DNA from: Paracentrotus lividus
Taxonomy: Eukaryota > Echinodermata > Echinoidea > Camarodonta > Echinidae
DNA length: 64,000 nucleotides
Assembly: GCA_940671915.1 (NCBI GenBank)
Contig: CALNVZ010000174.1
Span: 1,494,992-1,558,991, forward strand
Direction of reading: 5' to 3'
This document shows, piece after piece, positions 53,537 to 63,402 of the stretch (position 1 is the first letter of the stretch; each line of letters begins with the position of its first letter). Made by a program: the position numbers and the translations under genes. A model generated the notes under the pieces. It worked only from the letters and a program-made list of their open reading frames with translations, searched no databases and was not told where the DNA came from.

Positions 53537-54600
53537 TGCATTTCAAATTTATGTTCAACATATTAGCGGCGTCAAATTGAGCTTACACGCACGGACGCCA
53601 AGATGACCTGAAACTTATGGGGGCACTGAATTGAAGTTAAGGGGATGTCAAATCGATTTTAAAATTAGGGGCGCCAAATTGAGCTTACACTTATAGGGCG
53701 CCCAAATGATCTGAAACTAAGGGGCGCCGAATTTATCTGAAACTAAGGGGGCAACTAATAGGTTTTTTAAATATGGTCTGTATGTAGATAGAGCAAAATT
53801 TCAAAATTCATGCATCTGGGTCTGTATATACATAGCAAAATTTTCGCTCGCGCTTCGCGCTCGCATCATTTTTTCCCCCAATGATTATTACATTGTGTTC
53901 CTGAGGAACGCATGAAATGTCCTGTTTTCTAATCATTTGAATACATCAAAACTTCCGTTCATGCTTCGCGCTCGCCTGTGTTTTTCCTCTTACCAAAATT
54001 TACATTATGGGATTCTAACCATCAAATCATTTCAATTTATTTTATTTCACCTTACATTCATTTTTGAATTTCAAATTGAGCTTAAACGTAGGGGCGTCAA
54101 ATTGACCTGAGACTTAGGGATGCCAAATTTATCTTAAACTTAGGGGCTCCAACTTTATTTTGAACTTAGGGAGGTGTGCCGAATTTACCTGAAACTAAGG
54201 GGCAACAACTTGGTATTTGAAATATTGTCTCTAAAATTTTTAAGTCCTCCTGGTCTGTATATACATAGCAAAATTTTGGCTCGCGCTACATTGTGTTCCT
54301 GAGGAACGCATGCAATGCCATGTTTTCTCATCATTCAAGGACATCAAAATTCCGCTCTCGCCTGTGTTTTTCCTCTGACCATAATTTGCATTATAGGATA
54401 CTAATCATCAAGACATTTAAATCTATTTGAATACACGTTACATTTATTTTTGAATTTTCCCAGGGGCATCAAATCGTACATGTATGGCGCCAATTCAAAC
54501 TAACATTTAGGGGGCGCCAAATGATTAGTTGGCGCCAAATTGAGCTTAAACTTAGGGGCGCCAAATTTATCTTAAACTTAGGGAGGGAAGCAGAAGGATA
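53206..54600. repeat. Mosaic repeat: GGCGCC minisatellite plus TCGCTCGCGCTTCGCGCTCG unit, three copies
   Basis: A composite unit recurs in the same order: CTGTATATACATAGCAAAAT, then TCGCTCGCGCTTCGCGCTCG (53270, 53852; damaged at 54270), then CATTGTGTTCCTGAGGAACG, then TCCGTTCATGCTTCGCGCTC, then about 120 bp of AT-rich DNA, then several GGCGCC minisatellite units. Three copies lie here and a fourth at 56880-57190. No gene supported. Confidence 0.8.
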
Positions 54601-55675
54601 GATAGGCAGCTAGATAGATAGATATTCATCTCTCTTTCATAATCATGTAAAATCTATCTGATCTATCTGATCAAACTGATAAACGAAAGTTAGGATATCA
54701 CTGTGCTTGCCGGTGAAAATAAATCCATAAAGAACGTTATCTGAAAATAGTCAATTTAGTGTTTAATGTCCGTATACTTTTGTATTCATTTACAGTATAC
54801 TTACGATTTTCTTTTCTAATTCGCCTTTCATTTTCTACATTTGATCTCAAAAAGGTCGTAAAACACATAAATTCAATGCTTAAATGCTTAAATGTCTAAG
54901 CTATTAATTTAGGATAGAAAATCTTAATGTACAAACCAAGACAGAACAGAATATTCAAAGCTCACCTCAGATTACTTGCAAAACTTCATTAGTAATAATG
55001 ATTATTTATAAACGATGTAATTTGTGTAATATTAATCAATAGTATACATTTTCCGGGAGGGGGGGGGGGTTCTTTGTAATTCTCAACTAGTTTGTAAAAT
55101 TATAATAATACTACTTTTTTATGGTATTCAATAACTATGATGATTACAATTTCTATACTTGTACTTTCATTGGGGCAAAATGAGTATGATATAGTAAAGA
55201 CAAAAGTTGTTTCTAATGAGTGGTTAATTTTCATTTCCATAATTGTCTCAATTTCCTATTTCATAAAATATCTTAAGTTCGAAATAGGTTGATGTTATTT
55301 TCACAGTTTTATGTACATACTTCTAATAGCTTTGTAGATAATATAGACACTTAATTTTAAAACGGTTTTTGATAATTATGAATGGCTTTTTAGCAAAATC
55401 AGGGAATAATGCAGTCAAGATCATTGTAAATCTGTTTTTCTATGAGGAGCTATTAACGTTAATTGCCATGAATACATTTCTGTATATAAAATTTCTGTTT
55501 TACACAACATTTAAATTTCTAAAAATTTCGATGTTCCTGATATTTTTGCATATAATCATAATAGCTTTGTAAATAATATGAATATAAAATTAAATTTAAT
55601 TAATTGTGAAATTGTACACATATTATAATTCGATCTGTTTCTACTTATAACTCTTCGTAATATATATAACATATA
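54601..55675. other. AT-rich tract, no gene seen
   Basis: (GATA)n-like words at 54596-54624 and a G run near 55058-55067; otherwise nothing recognised. Confidence 0.55.
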
Positions 55676-56655
55676 GGGTACATGCAGGTAATATGGGCCC
55701 CCTAAGCTCATTTGCCTAATTTGCATAAAATTACGAAATGACACACAGTCTAATCTTTGTTTATATGAATCAATGACTACTGCTCTAACTTTTATTGTGA
55801 AGAAAAACAATTATCACCAACCCCCCTGTCTGCAATATTCAAATGTTGACGTCATTACCAAAGTGCCCATATTACCTGCATGTGCAGGTAATATGGGCAC
55901 ATGTATTTAATGTACGTTTTAAAAACTACAATTACTCTACCATGTCTGGAATTTGCTTAAAATGTTGAAAATCATTAACTTTAAGATATAATTTGAAATT
56001 ATAAGACCCTTCAGTAAAACCTTTGACTATATATTTCATTGTTATGTATTTTGTATATCATTTCTTTTTTTAATATTATTTTAATATTATTTTCATTATA
56101 CAAGTTAATATAGGCCTACAATAAGTTATTTATATTGACTATATACTGTGAATATACCCTAAAAAATCGTAGCAAAGAGATTGATGCCTCATCCCAATAC
56201 TAAGTACCACAATCATTTCCGCCATTTTGGATGTCCCATATTACCTGCACTAATGTTGCTGTCTCAGGCAAGCATTTAATGCAACATTGCACCCCTTCAC
56301 TAAAACAAATTGACCTGTACACGCTAGTATGATCAAAATGAAACTATAAGCTTACTAAATATTCAAAACAATTGAGGTTACCCCCTCAAACACTCTTTCA
56401 CCATCACATTCTGTGAAATATCAAATTTTACTCCAGGGTAAAAAAATGCCGTAAGTTTTACCTACCTTTTTGGTTTTCAGCAATTTTCTCAGAGAAATTT
56501 CGGCATTAGATGCTCTCACGACGATATATTTACGTATACAGTTCATAATATGAACAACATTATGGTGCTCACACCGGTCACCGGTCGACGGTCACGACAT
56601 GATTTGCTTCAGGTGTCCCATATTACCTGCTGGCCCATATTACCTGCATGTACCC
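55676..56655. mobile_element. 980-bp TA-flanked inverted-repeat element with internal end copies
   Basis: The left end GGGTACATGCAGGTAATATG matches the inverted right end (CATATTACCTGCATGTACCC); TA is directly outside both. CAGGTAATATGGG recurs inside: a head-to-head pair forms a palindrome at 55863-55901, and inverted copies lie at about 56228-56240 and 56616-56630. No open frame of use. The mid-element palindrome suggests one copy inserted into, or recombined with, another. Confidence 0.8.
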
Positions 56656-56880
56656 TAAAGCTGGAATCAAATTTATTATGTAATCAAATAATCTCTGTAT
56701 CCTGTTAAGCTACAAATTATTACCTTGTAATACGTGTATTTTAATTATTCAAATTATTTGAACTATCAAAGTACAATTATGTCAATTTATTCTTTGTAAA
56801 TGCATCGCAATTCGGCTTTGTCGCAATGATGTTTTGTTTTTATCAATAAACCATTTATCTATCTATCATTTATCTATCTA
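56656..56880 (+). mobile_element. LINE 3' tail
   Basis: AT-rich sequence ending TTTTTATCAATAAACCATTT then (ATCT)n at about 56842-56880, like the 3' end of CR1/L2-group LINEs. Its upstream part is interrupted by, or lost at, the element ending at 56655. Confidence 0.4.
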
Positions 56881-57517
56881 AAATCATGGAGGCCAAATTG
56901 ATCCTAAACTTCAGGTCTCTATTACATAGAGCAAAATTTTCGATCGCGCTTCGCGCTCGCTTCATTTTCCAAAGAGTTATTACATTGTGTTCCTGAGGAA
57001 TGCATAAAATGTCACGTTTTCAGAGATCATTCCGATACATCAAATTTCTGCTCGCGATTCACGCTCGCCTATTTTGTCTTTCTTGTAACCAGATTATGAG
57101 GATTCTGAACAACAAAACATCAATATACATATGTTTGATTTCACATTACTTGATGGACAAATTTCACATGATTTTATATTGCTTGCTTTAAAATCGTTTT
57201 GATGGACAAATTACAGCTCCCGTTCATATGATATTCTGATGAAGAGCTAAACAAAATTGATACCCCTAATTGCTTAGAATTCTTTGCTTTTTGATCGTAA
57301 AGTAGAGGGGGGAAAATCTGATCGCGCTTCGCGCTCGTATTTAGAAATATTCGTATTTTCATCTATAGCGGTAATACCTCATATACCTAGTAATTCTTTT
57401 CCATGAACTCACCATTGGCAAGTATTAAAAAAGAAAAAAAAAAAAAAAAAAAAAACCTTCAGATAAATAATTATTCAAAATCCTTCAACATACATTTAAG
57501 CCGTAGGCCTATGTTTG
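56881..57517. repeat. Fourth copy of the mosaic unit, plus A-run
   Basis: CGATCGCGCTTCGCGCTCG at about 56940, CATTGTGTTCCTGAGGAA at about 56983 and CTCGCGATTCACGCTCGCC at about 57050; a further GATCGCGCTTCGCGCTCG lies at about 57320. A run of about 23 A at 57433-57456. No gene. Confidence 0.7.
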
Positions 57518-57640
57518 CCTGGCGGGGGGGGGGGGGGGGGGGGGCCATATTTTGAAAAGTACACAGGGGCGCCAAATTCACGTCGGGCCCCCCGAGGTGC
57601 GAAATCCTGGATACGCGCCTGGTTACAAATGCCCCATATG
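57518..57640. mobile_element. G-run element with AATCCTGGATACGCGCCTGG end
   Basis: Starts CCTGGCGGGG with a G run of about 22, includes one GGGGCGCCAAATT unit and ends AATCCTGGATACGCGCCTGG. The two ends form a short imperfect inverted repeat (CCTGGCG / CGCCTGG), as in small hAT-like elements. No coding content. Confidence 0.4.
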
Positions 57641-57878
57641 TCTGTTACAATTGCCCCGGGTTCAGGGGCAATAATAACACTCGACCTCTTGTTTTGAAAT
57701 GATAATAGCTTCAAAATACATGGAAAAAGTTTTACTTAACCCAAACCTATTCATATGTCGAGCTAAGATATGCCTATTCCGTTTTACTTAGTTTTAAGCA
57801 AGTATTTAGCTAGAATTAAGTTGATAAGTCAAATTTTGAAGGGAAAAAAAGTGTTACAATAATGTCCCCGGTCTCCCC
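57641..57878. other. Inner right part of element E
   Basis: TGTTACAATTGCCCCGGGTT and GGGGCAATAATAACAC at 57643-57682 are inverted relatives of motifs just inside the left end of E. No gene. Confidence 0.6.
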
Positions 57879-58019
57879 TATGCATAAAAAGAAATCGGGT
57901 AGGTCTATTTTTTGTCAAGTGCCATTAATAATTCAGTAGCCTTGAAGCAAACATGAGCTTACATTTTCAGTTGAAAAGGAAATTGGTGTTTTTCTCCTCT
58001 CAAGTAAATATGCCCTTAA

Positions 58020-58614
58020 CCCTAATTGGACGGGGGGGGGGGCTAAAAGGCCCCCTAGACATTTTTCGAGATAAATTTTTAACGCGATTTTTTATGACTT
58101 TTTTATATGAAGTCTTTAAGTTTTAAGCCCATATTTGCGACACCCGGGTACCTGGTTCGCGAGTTACGCATAATTTTGTAAGCGTACGTCAGACCCAAAA
58201 TTGCTCCGACAAAGTCAATGCAAATTGTGTTTCAGCTAAAATTCATAAATGAGTGATTAATTTTGCTTTTATCTATAAAAAAAATCATTTGATTTGCTGC
58301 TATTTATGACAGAAATATAGTCACCGACTATTTTCATCGAAAAAACAATAAAATAAATAGGTAAAAAAAAAAAAAAATCATAAGAAATTCAAAAAACAAT
58401 AAAATTCATAAAAAATCAATGTGGATACCGGATTTTTTTCAATTACAATAGATAGGAATGCTATAATGAACATTCACAACAAATATTAACATACTGGGAG
58501 CTATATTTAGTGAATTAGAGCAAGAAGTATGATTTCATGCACAAATTAACATAATTAATTAATAAGAAATAAATTTGAATAATTTTGTTAGGCCCCCCGC
58601 CCAGTCTGGCCAGC

Positions 58615-58657
<43 letters not shown>

Positions 58658-58670
58658 AGTCTAATTAGGG
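58020..58670. mobile_element. piggyBac-like non-autonomous element with TTAA flanks
   Basis: Starts CCCTAATTGGACGGGG and ends CAGTCTAATTAGGG, so the ends are inverted copies of CCCTAATT(G/A)GAC. TTAA lies directly outside at 58016-58019 and 58671-58674. CCC-starting ends with TTAA duplications are typical of piggyBac. The interior has a G run, AT-rich DNA and an A run of about 39 at 58618-58656. No transposase. The empty site is visible in H1 (about 31770). Confidence 0.75.
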
Positions 58671-59060
58671 TTAAGGGTGGTATTTGACATCGCGGAGACT
58701 TCTCTGCGACTCGAATACTTTGTCTGTCTCAGAGATATCTCTGAAACCACTTTGAGATATTTACCCGACTAGTATCAAAACCGTTACAAACCCGTCCCAA
58801 ACTAGTCTCAAACCCGTCTCATGACAAGTACCTTGAGATACCACCATAGAGGTAGAGGTGGTATCTCACTTCGCGGCGACGATTATCTGAGACGTCCTGG
58901 AGTCACGGAGACGTCGCGACGTCTCCGCGTTTTGTTTGTTTTTTCTGTGACGGAAATATCTCGGAGACGTCTCGGAGACGTCTGCGCGACGAAAAATATT
59001 CATGTGATTCTAACATCTTCTATTTTAAGTGAGTCGCTATCAATAGTTTATCATTGGTTT
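58671..59060. repeat. GAGACGTCTC palindromic repeats in H2
   Basis: GGTGGTATTTGACATCGCGG at 58678 and AGGTGGTATCTCACTTCGCG at 58855, with several GAGACGTC words to 58990. GATACCACC and GGTGGTATC lie head to head around 58835-58865, the junction of two abutting elements of the family seen at 38596. Confidence 0.7.
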
Positions 59061-59800
59061 TAGTTGCCCTTTTCAATATAGAAAAAAAAACACCTGAAAA
59101 TTCATTTTCTATAACGCGTCAAGACATGCTTCACAATAAGTAAAAAAGGCGATTACTGTTTTTCCTCCGTCATGCCCATAGACTGCAATGTTATCTAATG
59201 CGGCGGTCATAACTCATCGTACGTTTGACGTGCAACTCCCTACGACGAATTTCGTAGAAAAATTCTACGTCGCACGCAGGGGCCGCGGAGCCGGGGGGGC
59301 TGGGGGGTCTGTCAGCCCACCCCCCTCTCCTTTTTTCATCCAGTGTATCAAATAAATGCTCGTTGTGTTTTTAGCTGTTCACCCCCCCTTCGTCAGCCCT
59401 CCTTTCTAAACGTCGCGGCCTTGGATACCTGCAGGCACGTTGCATGTACGACGTGCAGGAAGTTTTTACAATATCCTTACTACAGAAACGCAGGAATCGC
59501 AGAAATTGACCCACGACGGCTACATGCAATGTGAATGCAACGCAGGCTACGTTGCATGCACGTGCCCCGTAGCCTGCGACGTGTTTTGACCACTGCATTA
59601 AGTGTATCGATGTACGCTAATGACTTATATCTCGGCAATTAATCTCTCTTTTCAATCTTCAATCTTTTTCTTCTTTTTTTAAGATCCTGAACAATCCTTT
59701 CTAGAAAATAAAATTGTCGTTGTCCAGCGCCCGGAAAATTGATCCAAACGATAACACATGAGAAGTGAAAAAGAATTCATCAATCACTGAGAAAGACTAA
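59061..59800. other. Sequence between H2 and the RTE LINE
   Basis: No gene supported. Contains a G/C-run stretch at 59290-59330 and several inverted words around GCAACGTAGCCTGCG-like motifs at 59520-59580; possibly a small hAT-like element, unproven. Confidence 0.45.
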
Positions 59801-59809
59801 GTAGAAACA

Positions 59810-59945
59810 TTGACGTGAATAATCAAAATTGATCGAATGACATGCGCCGTTAAAACCAACCAAACAACAACAACAACGTGAATATTCAAAATTGAATGAC
59901 GTGCGCCGTAAAACCAACCAAACAACAACAACAACAACAAAATGG
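59810..59945. repeat. Two tandem units with (CAA)n
   Basis: The unit GACGTGAATAATCAAAATTG, then CGCCGT.AAAACCAACC, then (CAACAA)n occurs twice in a row, about 62 bp each. Confidence 0.75.
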
Positions 59946-60335
59946 AAAGTATTTGCTGAGGCAAATAATATCGATCGATCGATGTCATACAGGTCATGTC
60001 TGACCCTTTGTGACCCTGTTGATGATGCTTTTCCAAATTGCTCTGTCTTGTGCCAGGCGATGAGCTGCAACTAGGGAGAGGCCTGTTATTGTTTTATGCC
60101 ATCTGTCCATCTCAGTTTCTATCTGCCTTGTCTCCGACTACCTTCAATGCAACCTTGCATAATTATTTTTTCAATGTTATCATCCTGCCGTCTGCATATA
60201 TGACCAAAATATCGCAATTTACTACGATCTATCTTATTAACCAACGTAGGTTTTTGCCCAATTTGGTTAAGTACATATTCATTTGTCTTTTGCTAGGTCC
60301 AGGATATTCTCATCATCCTCCGCCAACACCACATC

Positions 60336-62150
60336 TCAAACGCTAATGTTTTTTTTTTCCCTATCACTCAGCCATTCCCACCGACCATGTCTCACATCCA
60401 TACAATGCAATTGGGAAAACAAGCGTTTGCATAATATGTATTTTAGTTTCTTTCGATATCCCCTGTCCTTCCATATATCGCTTAAGGTAATACAGGATGA
60501 TCTCGCCATGGCTAGTCTTCTCTTGATTTCCTGAGAACTTCCTCCTTTGTTGCTTATATATGAGCCAAGGAAGTTAAAAGATTCAACTTCTTCCACATTT
60601 TTTCCATCCACCGTCACCACCTTGTTTGCATCTCCTCCGCAGATCATGACTTTGGTTTTCTTAACATTGAGACGAAGTCCTAGCTCCTCGCTGCGTAACT
60701 TGACTCTGCCAATGAGATTCTGGAGTTCTTCTGCCGATCACGCAATGAGTGTTGTATCATCAGCATATCTGATATTGGTTATCTTTCTCCCACCAATAGA
60801 TACACTACCTGCAGCTCCATCAAGTGCACTTCTCATGAAATATTCGGCGTATATGTTGAAAAGGTACGGTAAAAGAATACAGCCTTGACGAACGCCTTGT
60901 CCAATTTCAAACCATTCACTGTCACCACTTTCAGTTCTCACGGTGGGTACTTGGCTGTCATATAGTGAACGAATTAATTCAGTTATATGTTTGGAGAAAC
61001 CCATTTCTGTCATTATTCGCCATAGCTGCTTATGACGCACGCAATCGAAGGCTTTGGAGTAGTCAATGAAGCAAAGATATAGCGGATGTTGGAACTCCAT
61101 GCTTTTTTCCATTAGGTTCCTCATGTTGGCTATTTGATTTCTGGTTCCTCTGCCCCTCCTAAATCCTGCCTGTTCTGGTGGTAATTCTTTCTCGAGATGA
61201 TCTCTTATTCTCTGGACTATCACATTAAGGAGAATTTCGCTTGCGTGTGAAATTAAAGAGATAGTTCGATTGTTAGCACATTCACGTGTATCTCCCTTTT
61301 TCGGCAGGGGTAAGAACACTGCCTTCTTCCAATCAGCTGGCCATTCCCTTCTAATCCAGATTTTGTTGCAGAGTCTATAAATGATTTTAACACCTTCTTC
61401 GTCACTCTCTTTCAGTAGTTCAGCCTGAATATTATCTACACCTGGAGATTTTCCATTTTTCAATTTCTTCACTGCATGAATGACTTCACTGATTAAGATA
61501 TCAGGCTCATTGTCCACAATATTGTTGTCTTCAATGTTGGTTAAATCAGCTTCCTCAGCTTCGTCTTCTTGTGAAGCATATAACTTTTCACAATACTGTT
61601 TCCATCTTGATTTGATTTCAATGTACTCCGTAAGGATATTTCCATTCTCATCCTTCAGCACGTTCAGTCTTGGAACAGGTTTGGAAGTTAGATCTTTGAT
61701 ACCTTTGTACATATCTTTGGCGTTCCCTGTTCGGCAATCTCTTTCCACTGCCGCACATTTCATGTTGATAAACGACGTTTTATCCCTTCGTATTTGACAT
61801 TGAATTGGTCTGCTCAGCTCACTATACTCTCTGCATTGATCTTTGTTCTTCAAACCCTGTGACTTAACATTTCTTCGCTGATCAGCCAATCTAAAAACTT
61901 CGCCTGTTAGCCATGGTTTTTTTCTTCTTCTTGCACCTTTGAAGCGTTCTATGAGCTGTTTTGGACACCACTTCCTTGATGCAGCTTTGCCAAAGTTCTT
62001 CGGGAGTAGAGTCTTCAGAGTCCTTTTCTAGCAGACTTTGAAACTGGTTTTTAATTTCCACTCTGTATTGTTTATTGATCTTGGTTACATCAAATCTGAC
62101 TGGTTTTTGCTGCCTCTTATCCTTCTCAGTTTCATTTTCATGGTACAAAC
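60336..62150 (-). pseudogene. RTE-type reverse transcriptase domain
   Basis: The frame from 61889 down reads KLKNGKSPGVDNIQAELLK, PPEQAGFRRGRGTRNQI, LCFIDYSKAFDCVRHKQLW, GQGVRQGCILLPYLFNIYAE and IRYADDTTLIA, matching RT blocks 1-5 of the RTE clade, with the YADD catalytic site intact. A TGA follows TLIA (CGA to TGA would explain it, at about 60738-60740). The same frame then continues SAEELQNLIGRVKLRSEELG, LNVKKTKVMICG and FNFLGSYISNKGGSSQEIKR. Upstream, the linker to the endonuclease (61891-62148) is in another frame, implying a one-base shift at the AGAAGAAAAAA run near 61918-61930. A LINE protein of this kind nicks and primes on target DNA; this copy cannot make it. Confidence 0.85.
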
Positions 62151-62880
62151 GACAAGTTGATGATCAGATCCACAATCTGCACCAGGGAGGGTCTTTGCTG
62201 ACATGAAACTGGATCTTCATCTGCCTTAAACTAATATGTAGTCAATTTGATTTCTCGTTCTTTGATCCGGTGAAGACCAAGTATAAAGTCGTCTTGGATG
62301 CTGTTTGAATTGTGTATTAATAATGGAAAACTGGTTTTCCTGGCAAAAATCCACAAGCATCTCGTCTTTCTCATTTTGAGCTCCTAAGCCGTAATTACCC
62401 ACCACATGTTTATTAGTGCTCCTCGCTCCAACTTTAGCATTGAAATCACCAGTGACTATTAGAATTTCTCTCTTATGCTTATGGATGCCATCTATGGTCT
62501 GCTGAAGTTGTTCATAGAACTGCTTGATTTCTTCATCACTTGATGCAGAGGTAGGTGCATACGCTTGGATTACTGTCATATTCATTGGATTGTCATGAAT
62601 GCGAATAGTCATTATTCTATCGTTTATTGGGTTGTACCCTAGCACACATTTGGCAACGTTTTGGTTGGCTATAAAGGCAACTCCACGTTCTCTTTTAGTC
62701 TCTGTACCAGATTAATACACTACATGTTTATCGAGTGTCGTGAAGTGCCCTTTTCCTGTCCATCTTATCTCAGAAATCCCAGCTAAGTGGACATCGTTTC
62801 TATCTAGTTAATTAGTTAAAATGTCTAGTTTGCCCTGATTTAATGTTCGTACATTCCAGGTCGCAATCTTAATAGTTGAT
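62130..62880 (-). pseudogene. RTE-type AP endonuclease domain
   Basis: From 62877 down: IKIATWNVRTLNQGKLDIL, AGISEIRWTGKGHF, VIQAYAPTSASSDEEI (about 62562), VTGDFNAKVGARS (about 62450), RLYTWSSPDQRTRNQIDYIL (about 62270) and GADCGSDHQLVV (about 62180). These cover the APE-family motifs, with the Asn of GDFN and the SDH catalytic His present. The 62226-62645 part is open. Stops lie before it (in LTN*LD near 62810 and VVY*SG near 62715) and after it (DYILV*GR*R near 62220). Confidence 0.85.
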
Positions 62881-62902
62881 TTCCAGAGGTTACGTCTGAC
62901 AT

Positions 62903-63106
62903 GGTTCTAGGACATCTCCCCCGGAGGACAACTCCCCCGGGGACAATTTCCGGAGGACAGCTCCCCCGGAGGTCAACTCCCCCGTAGGACAACCTTAACC
63001 CTAACCCTAACCCTAACCCTAACCCTAACCCTATGTCCTCCGGGGGAGCTGTCCTCCGGAAATTGTCCCCGGGGGAGTTGTCCTCCGGGGGAGATGTCCT
63101 GATACG
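62903..63106. mobile_element. 204-bp foldback element with telomere-type repeats in its loop
   Basis: Perfect 64-bp inverted arms at 62909-62972 and 63037-63100, built of short GC-rich words (GGAGGACA, CTCCCCCGG, GGGGACAATTTCCGG). The loop contains six AACCCT repeats (62997-63032) after one partly matching arm-like word. GTCTGACAT lies directly outside both sides (62894-62902 and 63107-63115) as a 9-bp target duplication inside the LINE. No coding content. Confidence 0.85.
62997..63032. repeat. (AACCCT)6 telomere-type repeat
   Basis: Six exact units, equivalent to TTAGGG on the other strand, confined to the loop of the foldback element. Not a chromosome end. Confidence 0.95.
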
Positions 63107-63151
63107 GTCTGACATCACTCTCCGTTGGGTTATCAGCTTCCACACCTCCTT

Positions 63152-63233
63152 GCGGCTTTAGCGTGACAGCGCTATTAAAATATATGACTACTGTATTAAT
63201 AAATATATGTCACGCGGCTTTAGCGTGACAGCG
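63152..63233. repeat. 20-bp direct repeat around an AT-rich 42-mer
   Basis: GCGGCTTTAGCGTGACAGCG occurs at 63152-63171 and 63214-63233 with 42 bp of AT-rich sequence between. The second copy is preceded by TGTCAC, which can pair with GTGACA. Either a short tandem duplication or an insertion with a long target duplication, within the LINE 5' part. Confidence 0.8.
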
Positions 63234-63256
63234 TCATTGATGCCTCGGTAGATGTC

Positions 63257-63402
63257 ATCAGGAGGGCGTTTCATGAAAGGACTTGTCGGACGTTTTATCC
63301 GCAAACTGTTATAAGCTACTGAAATGCTTTCATCTGATTGGCTGAGAGCAAATTTGTCGGATAAAATGTCCGACAAGTCCTTTGATGAAATGCCCCCCTG
63401 AT
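63257..63402. mobile_element. 146-bp palindromic MITE in the LINE 5' part
   Basis: The left arm ATCAGGAGGGCGTTTCATGA, AAGGACTTGTCGGAC, TTTTATCCG and the inverted right arm (63355-63402) match at about 43 of 47 positions. The short centre includes CATCTGATTGGCTGAGAG. No coding content and no clear target duplication. Confidence 0.75.

Larger units (their letters stand above)
40541..57878. mobile_element. Element E, 17.3-kb TA-flanked inverted-repeat insertion
   Basis: The left end reads GGGGAGACCGGGGACA then ATTGTAACAC. The right end, inverted, reads GGGGAGACCGGGGACA then TTATTGTAACAC. TA lies directly outside both ends. Flanks outside the ends form one continuous stretch of H2 (…CATAGCAACACAC and TGCATAAAAAGAAATCG…), matched without interruption in H1 at about 31895-31930. 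The inside holds further GGGGCAATTGTAACA-type motifs (40563; 57643-57680, inverted) and many nested repeats, but I found no transposase. It could be one large non-autonomous element that later filled with insertions, or two solo ends brought together by rearrangement. Confidence 0.6.
40049..59060 (-). mobile_element. H2, reverse-oriented H1 relative split by two insertions
   Basis: From 40049 (GACCCATATTCTG, like the H1 end) to 40540 the sequence is the reverse complement of H1 read from 32997 back to about 31910, with internal losses. The match resumes at 57879-58019 (TGTCAAGTGCCATTAATAAT, reverse complement of about 31858-31873 and beyond) and again at 58671-58990 (GGTGGTATTTGACATCGCGG, against GGTGGTATCTGACGTCGTGG in H1). 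The two interruptions are element E (40541-57878) and a TTAA-flanked element (58020-58670). H1 itself supplies the uninterrupted version of both sites. The far end of H2 was not found; the end coordinate is approximate. Confidence 0.65.

Noticed and set aside
59290-59430. Small hAT-like element with CAGGGGCCGCGG and CGCGGCC edges
   Set aside because: The edges match only over a few bases and no target duplication is visible.
62997-63032. Telomere repeat as a sign of a chromosome end
   Set aside because: Only six units, enclosed in the loop of an inverted repeat within a LINE; sequence continues on both sides.
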